Shown one piece after another: positions 6,318-14,908 of a stretch of DNA of 23,734 nt. The position numbers and the translations under genes were made by a program. Below the pieces are notes generated by a model, which worked only from the letters and a program-made list of their open reading frames with translations, was not told the origin of the DNA and searched no databases. The stretch is taken from contig DIMS01000033.1 in NCBI GenBank assembly GCA_002425685.1, positions 49,463-73,196 on the forward strand, read 5' to 3'. The DNA is from Synergistaceae bacterium UBA5560. GTDB lineage: Bacteria; Synergistota; Synergistia; Synergistales; Aminiphilaceae. Within the stretch, counting starts at the first letter, position 1. Every line of letters begins with the position of its first letter.

Positions 6318-8465
6318 ATGACATCCGTCGACATCCGGGAAAAATATGCCTCATGGATCGTTTTCGCCCTCTTTCTCGTCCTCGCGGGAGGTATCATCGT
6401 CGCCGCGAAAGTCTACTACAACCATCATGCCCTCCACTACCGCGAGGAGGTGGCGTTTTCCCTCTCCGCCATCGCGGATCTCAAGGCGGGAGAACTCGTC
6501 AAATGGCGGGCGGAACGCCTGGGAGATGCCTCCCTCTTCTCGGGAAACGCGAATTTCTGCGACTTAGTGCGGCGCTTCCTCCTCGATCCCGGAAACGAAG
6601 AGACCAGGGAGCGAGTCCGCATCTGGCTCCTGAGAACCTGGAGCGCCTACGGTTACGACAGGGTCTTTCTCCTCGACGCCGAGGGGAACGAACGCTTCTC
6701 CATCCCGGCTTCACTCTATCCGGGTTCCCGGATCGTCGCGGAAGGTGCCCGCAAGGCACTCCACTCCGGCAAGGTGACCTTCCAGGATTTCTACCGTAAC
6801 GAACACGACCGTCGCATCTACCTCACCGTCCTGGCGCCACTTCCGTTCCGGGAGCCCGGCCCCGGAGGAGCGAGCGGTGCGGTGCTCGCCCTGCGCATCG
6901 ACCCGGAACAATACCTCTACCCCTTCATCAGACGATGGCCCGTTCCCAGCGCCACAGGGGAGACGCTCATCGTCCGCAGGGAAGCGGATTCGCTGGTCTT
7001 CCTCAACGAACTCCGCTTTCAAGCGGGTACGGCGCTGACCTTGCGGCAACCGCTGACAAAGACGGACCTTCCCGCCGTCAAGGCCGTACTGGGCCAATTC
7101 GGCGTCGAAGAGGGGGTGGATTACCGTGGCGAGCCCGTCCTCGCCGCAACGCGACCCGTTCCCGAGTCGCCCTGGTCTCTCGTGGCCCGGATGGACCTGG
7201 CGGAAATAGACGCACCCCTGCGGGAACAGGTCTGGATCGTCTCTCTCCTGGTTGGGAGCCTCCTGGGCGGTTCCGGCGCGGGGGTTCTGCTTCTCCTGAA
7301 GCACCTCCGGGGAGGGTTCGACCGGGAACGCCTGGCCGCAGCAGCACTGCTCGGCATTCACCAGGAACGGCTGGAGATGGCCCAGGCCATCGCCCATGCG
7401 GGAAGCTGGGAATATTTGCCCGCGGAGGATGCCATCTGGGGATCCGCGGAAACTTTCCGCATCTGGGGAATGGAAGCGCCCCCATCGGGGAAGGTGCCCT
7501 TCGACGAGATCGCGGCGCGTATTCCGGACAGGGAACGGGAGCGGGTGCGCGTATCCCTGATGGACCTCGTCATCACGGGCAACAGCTACGAAGTGGAATT
7601 TCCCGTTCTCTCCGCCGACGGAGGACGCGAGCGCATCGTGGCGGCTCAGGGCATTCTTCACCGCAACGAACGGGGAGAGCCCGAGAAGGCCTCCGGCGTG
7701 GTTCAGGACGTAACGGAACTGCGCCGAAAGGAACGGGAGCTGGAGGAGAAGAACGCCGAACTGGAGCGCTTCGTCTATCTCGTCTCCCACGATCTCAAGA
7801 GTCCTCTCGTGACCATCAAGACCTTTCTCGGCTACCTGGAGCAGGACGTGGCCCGAGGCGAGACGGACCAGGCCGCCCAGGACATGACTTTTCTCCGGAA
7901 CGCCGCGGACAAGATGGGAAAACTTCTGGACGAACTGCTCCAGATCTCCCGCATCGGACGTATGCTGCACGAACCCGAGACCGTTCCGTGGGACGAGCTG
8001 GTCCGTGAAGCCCTCGACGCCGTCGCGGGGGCCATCGCGCAGCGTGGTGTGGCCGTCCGGGTAGACCCGGTCCTGCTCACCCTGCGCGGGGACCGGGGGC
8101 GCCTTGTGGAGATCTGGCAGAACCTGCTGGAGAACGCGGTGAAGTACATGGGCGACCAGCCGGTTCCGCTGGTGCATCTCGGTGTGGGAGGACACGGACA
8201 GGACGTGGTCTTCTTCGTGTGCGACAACGGCATGGGCATCGACCCCCGCTTCGCCGCGAAGATCTTCGGACTCTTCGAGAAGCTCGACGGCAAGAGCGAG
8301 GGATCCGGTCTCGGGCTCGCTATCGTGAAGCGCATCGTGGAACTCTACGGCGGAAAAGTCTGGATGGAATCGGAGGGAACGGGACGCGGGACATGCTTCC
8401 GCTTCACCCTTCCCGGAGCACTGCAACATTCCTCGAAGAAGGGGGGAGAAAATCATGAAAGGTGA
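6318..8465 (+). CDS. Membrane sensor histidine kinase with extracytoplasmic sensor and PAS domain
   Basis: A 715-residue sensor kinase. Membrane segments lie at about 13-31 and 305-328 and enclose a roughly 270-residue extracytoplasmic region that looks like a Cache-type ligand sensor. Then come a PAS domain (about 355-470, ending in a typical VVQDVTELR), a short coiled coil, and a HisKA domain with H-box SHDLKSP (His491). The HATPase domain carries the N-box (NLLENAVKY, about 602-610), G1 DNGMGID (636-642), an F-box FGLFEKL and G2 GSGLGLAI (662-669). All catalytic motifs are intact. ATG 6318 has GGAGGG (6305-6310) seven bases upstream; the open frame reaches further up to 6165 but has no good start there. 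The gene overlaps the response-regulator gene by 11 bases, so the two are very probably a pair. The stimulus is unknown. Confidence 0.93.
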   Translation: MTSVDIREKYASWIVFALFLVLAGGIIVAAKVYYNHHALHYREEVAFSLSAIADLKAGELVKWRAERLGDASLFSGNANFCDLVRRFLLDPGNEETRERVRIWLLRTWSAYGYDRVFLLDAEGNERFSIPASLYPGSRIVAEGARKALHSGKVTFQDFYRNEHDRRIYLTVLAPLPFREPGPGGASGAVLALRIDPEQYLYPFIRRWPVPSATGETLIVRREADSLVFLNELRFQAGTALTLRQPLTKTDLPAVKAVLGQFGVEEGVDYRGEPVLAATRPVPESPWSLVARMDLAEIDAPLREQVWIVSLLVGSLLGGSGAGVLLLLKHLRGGFDRERLAAAALLGIHQERLEMAQAIAHAGSWEYLPAEDAIWGSAETFRIWGMEAPPSGKVPFDEIAARIPDRERERVRVSLMDLVITGNSYEVEFPVLSADGGRERIVAAQGILHRNERGEPEKASGVVQDVTELRRKERELEEKNAELERFVYLVSHDLKSPLVTIKTFLGYLEQDVARGETDQAAQDMTFLRNAADKMGKLLDELLQISRIGRMLHEPETVPWDELVREALDAVAGAIAQRGVAVRVDPVLLTLRGDRGRLVEIWQNLLENAVKYMGDQPVPLVHLGVGGHGQDVVFFVCDNGMGIDPRFAAKIFGLFEKLDGKSEGSGLGLAIVKRIVELYGGKVWMESEGTGRGTCFRFTLPGALQHSSKKGGENHER

Positions 8466-8895
8466 GCCCATCGTCATTCTTCTCGTGGAGGATGACCCTG
8501 CCCACGCGGAGATCGTCCGGCGGAACTTCCGGGAGTTTCGCATGGCCAACCGCCTGGAACACGTGGAGGACGGACAGGAGGCGCTGGATTACCTCCACCG
8601 GCAGGGGCGTTACACGGACCCGGAAACCGCACCCCGTCCCGGACTCATTCTTCTGGACCTCAGGCTTCCCCGGGTGGACGGGTTGGAGGTGCTCCAACAC
8701 ATCAAGGAGGATCCGGATCTGCAGTTCATTCCCGTGGTGGTCCTCACTACCTCCGCAGCGGAGAGCGACATGGTCCGGGCCTACGCGAACCATGCAAACA
8801 GCTATCTGGTGAAGCCCGTGGACTTCTCCCAGTTCCTCGAACTGATGAAAATTCTGGGCTACTACTGGCTCGTGTGGAACGCGAACCCGCTCTGA
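8455..8895 (+). CDS. Stand-alone receiver response regulator (Rcp1-like)
   Basis: A 146-residue protein made only of a receiver domain. The acidic pair is Asp13-Asp14 in VEDDPAHAEI, the phospho-acceptor is Asp68 in LILLDLRLPRVDG, the switch Thr is 98/99 in VVVLTTS, and the conserved Lys-Pro is 120-121. The insert DYLHRQGRYTDPETAPRP before the acceptor strand is typical of the Rcp1/cyanobacterial-phytochrome-partner group. No DNA-binding or enzymatic output domain is present, so it must act by protein contact or as a phosphorelay intermediate. The ATG is preceded by a G-rich ribosome site (8441-8447) and overlaps the end of the kinase gene, which implies translational coupling. Confidence 0.93.
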   Translation: MKGEPIVILLVEDDPAHAEIVRRNFREFRMANRLEHVEDGQEALDYLHRQGRYTDPETAPRPGLILLDLRLPRVDGLEVLQHIKEDPDLQFIPVVVLTTSAAESDMVRAYANHANSYLVKPVDFSQFLELMKILGYYWLVWNANPL

Positions 8896-8958
8896 ATCCC
8901 GAGAGGCCTCCGGAAGCGCCTTTCTGCTTGCTTCTTATCCCGGCGGAGAAGACGATAC

Positions 8959-8974
8959 GGAGACTCGCGTCTCT
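8959..8974. terminator. Small inverted repeat in the convergent gap
   Basis: GAGAC (8960-8964) and GTCTC (8969-8973) form a short hairpin, extended by one G-U pair. On the - strand the loop is GCGA, a GNRA tetraloop. It sits between the stop of the response regulator (8895) and the stop of the convergent membrane-protein gene (9072), where a bidirectional terminator would be expected, but the stem is short and no T-run follows. Nothing else was seen in this 176-base gap. Confidence 0.25.
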
Positions 8975-9071
8975 TCCGGATCAGATCGGGGAGTGCGCGG
9001 CGCGAACATCCGCCCTGTTCTCATTCCTGGTTGGGACGGCGCGATCCGAGACCCTGATGCGACCAGGTGTC

Positions 9072-10539
9072 CTACGGGACAGAAAACTCTTCCGGAGCCT
9101 CCTGGGCAACCACCCAGTCGGCATTTTCGAAGAGAATCGCCTCCCCACTCCGCGGGGCAACCGAAACAGGCCGGAGTATGAGAAGAGGCGTGCTCTCTTT
9201 CGTCGCACTTTCCCGAAGGGACCCGTAACGTTCCTCGGGAAAGAGATTCCTGAAGGGGGATGTCTCGTCCGACGACAAGGGAAGGACCGACTCGGGCAGA
9301 AACGTTCTCGTTCTCGATCTGGCAGCGAAAAAACGCACCGCATCTCCGCCACCCCCGCGGAGAAAGACTTTTTCCTCAAAAGAGTGGGATTCCCGCAACC
9401 ATCGTGCCGCTTCCGCATCGCTCCCGTACAGCATCGCCGCAGTGTCCTTCCCGTGAAGCCCGTCGATCCAGGCGTGCGTCACCGGAGAAGCTCCGGGTAG
9501 TTCCCACCACCCCAGAACGGCAAAGCAGGCGAAAAGTCCGAGGAAGCCGCATACACAGAATGTCCGCATGCGGAGCACCGCCGCACCCGACAGGAGGAGC
9601 AGGGCGCCGAAGGCGAGCAGGACGAGACACCCCCTTTCACCGCCGAAGTGCCACATCACTCCCAGAAGGAGAACGTGAACGAACCAGAAGATACGGAACA
9701 TCGAGAGTTCTTTCCCGGGGCTCTTGGAGGGGTGGAAATCGTTTTCCGAAGCCATCCCGGCGGACGCGGCAAAGGAGCAGAAAACGCCCAGCGCCATTCC
9801 CCACAGGACGAGAAACAGAGGAGTCCACAACAGATTCGCGGCTCCCTCCCCCCCAAAGGCCCAGGCGAGGGGAACAAGGAGAAAGCGCTCCGCTCCGTAG
9901 ATCCATTGGAGCAGGAGCCATCCTCCCAGGAGGAGGAGCACCGGGGAGAAGTGTCCAGAGAAGCGGCACGAGTCCCAGGATGTAGTACAGGAAGAATGGT
10001 TCCGCGAAGGGGAGAACCCCGATACAAAGTCCGGCGACGAAGAGGTGGAACACTGTTTCCCGAAGTGCATAGGACAGAAGACAATACACTGCCGAACCGG
10101 CCATGGCGAGGGCCAAAGTCAGCCCAGGACTGGAGGTGAGAAAGATCGCGAGGGGAAGCGACGCGACAGCCACCATCAGGAGGGCGACACGGAACGGAAC
10201 TGGAGCGGCCAGGCGGCGCACGAGAAAGAACAGGAGCGCGAACAGCGGAACCGCGGAGAGCGCCACAAGAAGGGGCGGGAAGGACTCGCCGGCGACGAAG
10301 AAAAGCCCTCTTCCGAAGAGATGGGGAAGGACCGGAGACGCAAGGAGTTTCTCCCCGTAGGAAAACAGCACTCCATCTCTCAAGTGGACAACCAGGGAGA
10401 TCTCCTCGGGAAGGATAAAGTTGGGATAGAGCACGTCCGAAGCGAGCCACACCCCGAAAAAGGCGGCGAGGAAAAGGACAAGAAGCGCGAACCGCGAAAA
10501 GCGACTATTTCTGGGCGGGTGCACTGTCTGCGAGTCCAT
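9072..10539 (-). pseudogene. Polytopic GT-C/GT39-like membrane protein, frame broken near 9945
   Basis: Two overlapping - strand frames together encode one protein of about 488 residues. The first frame, from ATG 10539, gives MDSQTVHPPR and then five or six membrane segments, ending in sense at LGLVPLLWTLLP. The second frame continues directly with VLLLLGGWLLLQWIY, four to six further membrane segments, and a C-terminal soluble domain of about 150 residues ending at 9072. The switch needs a +1 step near 9930-9960, where a run of four G (9943-9946 on +) is the likeliest spot; with three, the frame is continuous. The layout (an acidic pair in an early external loop, SPVLPHLFGR, many helices, a soluble tail with EAARWLRES and a FFAARSRT strand) resembles GT39-like lipid-sugar glycosyltransferases, but this is inference. 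The start overlaps the upstream glycosyltransferase gene by 35 bases. It may be a true mutation, a sequence error or programmed shifting. Confidence 0.7.
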
Positions 10540-12349
10540 GAACGGTCTTCTCCCAGTAGAAAGGATTTGTGAAAAGCTGATATAGTGCCTTGTAGGCCGC
10601 AAAGGAATGGAGCATCCAGTAGAACGGATTCGCCAGGGCGAGGATGGTGAGCCCATAAAGATGTCTGCGGAACACCGCGAGCATGTTGAGAGAGATGGCC
10701 AAGGTGTTGCCGACGATGAGACTCACCAGGGAAAGGCTCAGGATCGCCGGAGGAAAGAGGGTCTCCAGCCAGGCCGGGCGGAGAACGATCCACACGAGAA
10801 AGAGCATCCATAGAAGCGGGTTACAGAGAAAGGTGGCGAAGGTGCCGCCGATGAGAAGCTGAAAACCCAGAAAGGCTCTGGCGCCGATCCAATGATACAG
10901 TCGGAGAGGATGTCGCATGTGCACAAGATAGGTCTGCATGTATCCTTTGATCCACCAGGAACGCTGGCGAATCCAGTTTCCAACCCGACTGTTCGCCTCT
11001 TCGAACGTGGTGGAGTTGACGGTCGCCACATGATACCGATGAGCGCTCGCCCGAACGCCGAGGTCCGCGTCCTCGGTGACGTTGAAAGGATCCCATCCAC
11101 CCAGCTCCCGCAACACCTCCGTGCGGAAATGATTCGACGTTCCACCGAGAGGAATGGGCATCTGCAGTGCCTCGATGCCGGGGAGCATATAGTCGAACCA
11201 GTAGGAATACTCCAAGGTGAACATGCGGGTGAGAAAATTCTGCTCCGCATTGAAATAATTCAGCGCCGCCTGGACACACACGAGGTCCGGCGAGCCCTTG
11301 CGAAAGGCTACGATGACTTTTTTGAGCTGGTCTCTTTCGGGGACGTCCTCGGCGTCATAGATGGTGAGAAATTCTCCCTGGGCGAAGAGAAGACCGTAGT
11401 TACACGCCTTGGGCTTGGTCTTCGGCAGCGAATAGGGCACGCGGATGATCTGGAAGAACGCGGGGGGTTTTAGGGAACGGAGTGCCTCAAAGGTGACCGT
11501 GTCGTCCTCTTCAAGGAGGATTTTCACGTCGAGCTTGCTCGTGGGATACTCCAGATCGATAATACCCTTCACGAGTTTTTTCACCGTATCGGGCTCCTTG
11601 TACATGGGAAGGAGAATCGTGTAGACGGGAAGGTCCTCGTCCCGTAGGGCCGCCACTTCTTCGTCCGTGACCTGCTGAAGGATTTCCTGCCGCGCCCCCG
11701 CCAAGGAGACGGCGAATTTGAACCCCACGGAAATTACATAAAATATGTTCACCAAAGCAAAGAGCGTCGCCGCGGTCATCATGGGAACAAACCAGAATCC
11801 TGCGACAACCAGACCGAGCAGGAGGAAAAGGACGGTGCGTTGCATCCCCGAAAAAGTCACCCGTGCCGATTCCTTGGGATTCCGATAGAAGAGTCCCAGC
11901 ACGGCCTCCTCGATATATTCCTTCTTGAAGATATCCAGAAAAGCCCTACTCATGTCCCGTTCGCTCGTCACGAAGAGAACGGCACTGAGCCCGTACACTT
12001 CCCGAAGCCGCTCCACCGCCTCCCTGTCCGTGGGATCCACCACGACGATCTCCACCGCGTTCGCCGTGATCTCCAGCGGAAGGATGTTGTTGCGCCGGAG
12101 AAATTCCTCTCCGAGGACACGAACAGCCTTTGCGACGACCTCTGGATTCGGCGGAATCTCGTGGGGATTGCGGTAGGGAAGGCCAAACCGGGCCGCCAGC
12201 CCTCGGGCGAGCTCAAGGGAATTGATCGCCCCCATGGAGATAAGAATGCTTCCCAAAGGCGATTTCCAGGTGCGCTGTATCTCCAGAGCGCGCTCCAAAA
12301 CCTCCGGAGTGATCACTCCTTTCCGAACAAGCACGTCACCCAACAACAT
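10505..12349 (-). CDS. GT2 processive glycosyltransferase with N-terminal MshEN (GspE-N-like) domain
   Basis: A 614-residue inner-membrane polysaccharide synthase candidate. Residues 2-25 and 31-54 are two copies of the 24-residue MshEN motif (LG..L...G.I....L...L) separated by five residues, followed by a GspE-N-like alpha/beta region to about 140. Two membrane helices follow (about 172-216), then a cytosolic GT2 domain. Its motifs are EEDD at 280-283, the DxD-type DAED at 332-335, the TED acceptor motif at 425-427, and the QxxRW-like QRSWW at 462-466. Four or more C-terminal helices follow, as in cellulose and alginate synthases. MshEN domains bind c-di-GMP in MshE and related proteins, so ligand-controlled synthesis is likely, though motif arginines are replaced here. 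ATG 12349 has GGGGAGGA seven bases upstream; TTG 12355 is too close to that site. It lies two bases after the barrel gene stop. Confidence 0.88.
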   Translation of the reverse strand: MLLGDVLVRKGVITPEVLERALEIQRTWKSPLGSILISMGAINSLELARGLAARFGLPYRNPHEIPPNPEVVAKAVRVLGEEFLRRNNILPLEITANAVEIVVVDPTDREAVERLREVYGLSAVLFVTSERDMSRAFLDIFKKEYIEEAVLGLFYRNPKESARVTFSGMQRTVLFLLLGLVVAGFWFVPMMTAATLFALVNIFYVISVGFKFAVSLAGARQEILQQVTDEEVAALRDEDLPVYTILLPMYKEPDTVKKLVKGIIDLEYPTSKLDVKILLEEDDTVTFEALRSLKPPAFFQIIRVPYSLPKTKPKACNYGLLFAQGEFLTIYDAEDVPERDQLKKVIVAFRKGSPDLVCVQAALNYFNAEQNFLTRMFTLEYSYWFDYMLPGIEALQMPIPLGGTSNHFRTEVLRELGGWDPFNVTEDADLGVRASAHRYHVATVNSTTFEEANSRVGNWIRQRSWWIKGYMQTYLVHMRHPLRLYHWIGARAFLGFQLLIGGTFATFLCNPLLWMLFLVWIVLRPAWLETLFPPAILSLSLVSLIVGNTLAISLNMLAVFRRHLYGLTILALANPFYWMLHSFAAYKALYQLFTNPFYWEKTVHGLADSAPAQK

Positions 12350-12351
12350 GG

Positions 12352-13305
12352 TCAATTCCTCCCCAGGGTCATCGCGAAGGCGAACTCCAGCGACGCGCCC
12401 TTTCCCGTGCCCGATCCGGAAAGGTCCTTCCAGTAGGTGAGCTTTAGGCTCTTTCCCTCTCCCAGGTCAAGGACAGGGCCCACACCAACCTTCCATCGGT
12501 TGTGCCCAAGGTACATCAAGCTTCCGGACGCATCCACACGAGATTCGACGAAACGGCTCTCCACACCGTTCACCGCGAGAGCGACGCCCCAGGCGGCGGA
12601 AAAAGGATGGTACCAGATGGCCTCAAGCCGGAATTGGGCGGGCTCGTCTCCCTCGAAGAAACGCCCTCCCGCCTCCACGGCAAGGTAGGCGTATCCTCCG
12701 TTTCTCGGCCAGGTCCTCCCCCACAGGTAGCGAAGGTCCACAAAGGTTCTCCCCAGGCCAAGAGGAAGGGGCACCTCCGCGTCGTAGGCCGCCAGTCCCA
12801 CCATGATCTGCCAGGATGCGGTCTCCCAATCCGTCCGGAAGAGTCTGCCACGCCAACCGATCTTGACGTCGCCGACGCCGTTTCCGGAAAGTCCGTCCAT
12901 TCCCCTTCGGTCTTTTTCCACGGACGTGTAGGGCACTTCGAGGAGAAGCGTGTTTCTCTCGTTCCATCCATATTCCACGTAGAGACGCCCCTCGTTCTTC
13001 GTGAAGCGCCCCCCCGCATCGCGCAGCGTTCCGGCATCGTCCCAATACTCGTCGCTTTCGTAGCGCTCCCCCGTGAGAATGAGCTGCCACACCCCCACAT
13101 CCTGGGTCCAGGGACCAGCCTCGGCGACACGATCAGAACCCAAGCCGAGCAGGAGGAGGAGGAGCACCGCGAGACAGCGAAAACGGCACGGAAAGACCCG
13201 GTCCGAAATGCGTCCCCTTTCCGTCCCGAGAGGAAACACAACGCACCAGCGCCGTCGTGAAAACCGCGTGATCTGAATGTGCCGTGGTATCTTTCTGGCG
13301 CTCAT
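12352..13305 (-). CDS. Outer-membrane beta-barrel protein (putative polysaccharide export porin)
   Basis: A 317-residue protein with a long basic N-region (about 43 residues), a Leu-rich core (about 44-56) and a probable cleavage after AEA at residue 63. The mature part is rich in alternating aromatic/hydrophobic strands with short turns (for example LYVEYGWNERNTLLLEVPYTSV, RFRLEAIWYHPFSAAWGVALAV). It lacks a terminal Phe but ends in a strand-like segment. This is the pattern of a single-chain outer-membrane barrel of roughly 12 strands. The ATG at 13305 has AAGGAGG five bases upstream; the open frame extends to 13614 but without a comparable start. Its gene lies between manC and the GT2 synthase, with only two bases to the latter, which suggests a role in passing the polymer through the outer membrane, like AlgE or NfrA by position. 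No TPR partner is seen nearby. Confidence 0.75.
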   Translation of the reverse strand: MSARKIPRHIQITRFSRRRWCVVFPLGTERGRISDRVFPCRFRCLAVLLLLLLGLGSDRVAEAGPWTQDVGVWQLILTGERYESDEYWDDAGTLRDAGGRFTKNEGRLYVEYGWNERNTLLLEVPYTSVEKDRRGMDGLSGNGVGDVKIGWRGRLFRTDWETASWQIMVGLAAYDAEVPLPLGLGRTFVDLRYLWGRTWPRNGGYAYLAVEAGGRFFEGDEPAQFRLEAIWYHPFSAAWGVALAVNGVESRFVESRVDASGSLMYLGHNRWKVGVGPVLDLGEGKSLKLTYWKDLSGSGTGKGASLEFAFAMTLGRN

Positions 13306-13411
13306 GAAAGCCTCCTTCGCGGACGCCGACAGGCCTGGACCTTTGCGGAGGAATATGCGCACGTTCTCCCCGGTCCGTCGGGCAAATCCCCCTCGGCGGA
13401 AAACAAAGCAT

Positions 13412-14854
13412 TCATCCTTCCCTTTGCCCGTTCTCCTTCCCCGGTCCCCGCCGGAAGTCGTCCGCCATGCGGACGATGTCGTCCTCGCCCACGTACTCCC
13501 CGCACTGAACCTCGATGAGTTCCAGGGGAATCTTCCCCTGGTTTCCCAGGCGGTGCACGGACCCTTTGGGGACGAAAATACTCTCGCCCTCGTGGACGAA
13601 ACGATCCGTGTCATTGATCCGAACCCAGGCGGTACCGCGGACTACAATCCAGTGCTCGCTCCGGTGCAGGTGATACTGAAGGCTCAACCGTTTTCCCGGA
13701 GCAATGACGATGCGTTTGATTTTATAGCGCTCCGACTCGTCCAGAATATGGTAACTCCCCCAGGGACGGACGCTGTTCGGCGTCTGGGAGACCTCTTTCC
13801 GTCCCTTCCCCCGCAGGGCGGCCACGATGTTCCGTATCCCCTGAGAGGCGCCCCGGGGAAGAACTGCAACGGCATCGGAGGTGCTCACCACGATGCTGTC
13901 CCGCACTCCCTGGAGGGCCACAAGATGATCCGCGGCGAAGACGAGGTTCCCCGACGCATCATCGAGGACGCAATCACCGAGGACCACGTTGCCTGCCCCG
14001 TCCTTGGGGAGCACGTCGTAAACGGCATCCCAACTCCCCACATCGGACCATCCCGCCTGAAGGGGAACCATGGCGACGTTATGGGCCTTCTCCATCACGG
14101 CATAGTCCACGGAGAGGCTCGGCAGTCGAGGGAACGCCTCGAGCAGCGCCGTCATGCCCTTGCGGGCGGGAAGACCGATTTCGGGGATGTATTCTTCCAG
14201 GGCGTGCAGAAACTCCCCGATCCGGAAGCAAAACATGCCGCTGTTCCAATAAAAATTCCCCGAAGCGACATACTCCTCGGCCTTTTCGCGGGAGGGTTTC
14301 TCCACGAAACGCCGCACCGGAAGGGCACCACCGGGGGAAGTATCGGCACATTCCGTCGCCTCCACATACCCGTATCCCGTCTCCGCGTAAAGAGGCGGTA
14401 CGCCGAAGACCACTAGGTCACCCCGCAGCGCGGCGGCAGCGGCAAGTTCCACCGCAGCGGAAAAGACAGTCCCGTCCGCCACGATATGGTCACTGGGCGC
14501 AACGAAGAGCAGATCCTCCTCGGAGGCTCGCTTCGTCTCCAGAAGAGACACCGCGCCGAGAGCGATGGCGGGACAGGTATTCCGGGGAATCGGCTCCACC
14601 ACCACCTGCCCTGGCGCAAGGGGGCATACCATCCCTCCCTGATGCGCCACAAGAGCCTTCCACTCTTCGCCGGTCACGACGGTGAGCGCCGCCGCCGGAG
14701 CCATCCGCAACATCCGAGAGAGCGTATCCTGCAACAGGCTTCGATTCGAGAAGAGCGTCAGAAACTGTTTGGGCATTTCCTCCCGCGAAAGAGGCCAGAG
14801 ACGTGTTCCCGAACCTCCGGCCAGGACGAGCACCTGCAGGTTGTACGCAGACAT
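13412..14854 (-). CDS. manC: Mannose-1-phosphate guanylyltransferase / mannose-6-phosphate isomerase
   Basis: A 480-residue bifunctional-type enzyme (ManC/AlgA/CpsB family, normal length) that makes GDP-mannose from mannose-1-phosphate and GTP; the second domain can interconvert fructose-6-phosphate and mannose-6-phosphate. The nucleotidyltransferase signature GGSGTRLWPLSR is at residues 13-24 with the PKQF lysine at 29. An FVEKP motif and a WNSGMF motif follow in the sugar-binding part. The C-terminal cupin (about 355-470) contains RPWGSY, the metal-ligand cluster QYHLHRSEHW (393-402) and PKGSVHRL. ATG 14854 is preceded by AAGGAGGAA at good spacing. It is the first gene of a - strand set with a barrel, a GT2 synthase and a membrane protein, so GDP-mannose or a derived sugar is the likely precursor of the polymer. 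It is divergent from the RNA helicase gene. Confidence 0.95.
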   Translation of the reverse strand: MSAYNLQVLVLAGGSGTRLWPLSREEMPKQFLTLFSNRSLLQDTLSRMLRMAPAAALTVVTGEEWKALVAHQGGMVCPLAPGQVVVEPIPRNTCPAIALGAVSLLETKRASEEDLLFVAPSDHIVADGTVFSAAVELAAAAALRGDLVVFGVPPLYAETGYGYVEATECADTSPGGALPVRRFVEKPSREKAEEYVASGNFYWNSGMFCFRIGEFLHALEEYIPEIGLPARKGMTALLEAFPRLPSLSVDYAVMEKAHNVAMVPLQAGWSDVGSWDAVYDVLPKDGAGNVVLGDCVLDDASGNLVFAADHLVALQGVRDSIVVSTSDAVAVLPRGASQGIRNIVAALRGKGRKEVSQTPNSVRPWGSYHILDESERYKIKRIVIAPGKRLSLQYHLHRSEHWIVVRGTAWVRINDTDRFVHEGESIFVPKGSVHRLGNQGKIPLELIEVQCGEYVGEDDIVRMADDFRRGPGKENGQREG

Positions 14855-14902
14855 AACTCTTTCCTCCTTGACAAGAATAATGCGGCATGTAGGACATCTT
14901 CC

Positions 14903-14908
14903 ACTATA
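14903..14908 (-). promoter_or_regulatory. manC: Candidate -10 box upstream of manC
   Basis: Read on the - strand the bases are TATAGT, 5 of 6 to the -10 consensus, and would start RNA about 40 bases before the manC ATG. The region 17 bases upstream reads TTTTTC, a poor -35, so an activator or another sigma factor may be needed. The gap 14855-15251 also holds the helicase promoter and an inverted repeat. Confidence 0.35.

Noticed and set aside
6711..8549. Open frame of 612 codons on - opposite the histidine kinase
   Set aside because: Shadow of the kinase gene; its product lacks any domain logic.
13277..14416. Open frame of 379 codons on + opposite manC
   Set aside because: Shadow of manC; no ribosome site, no domain.
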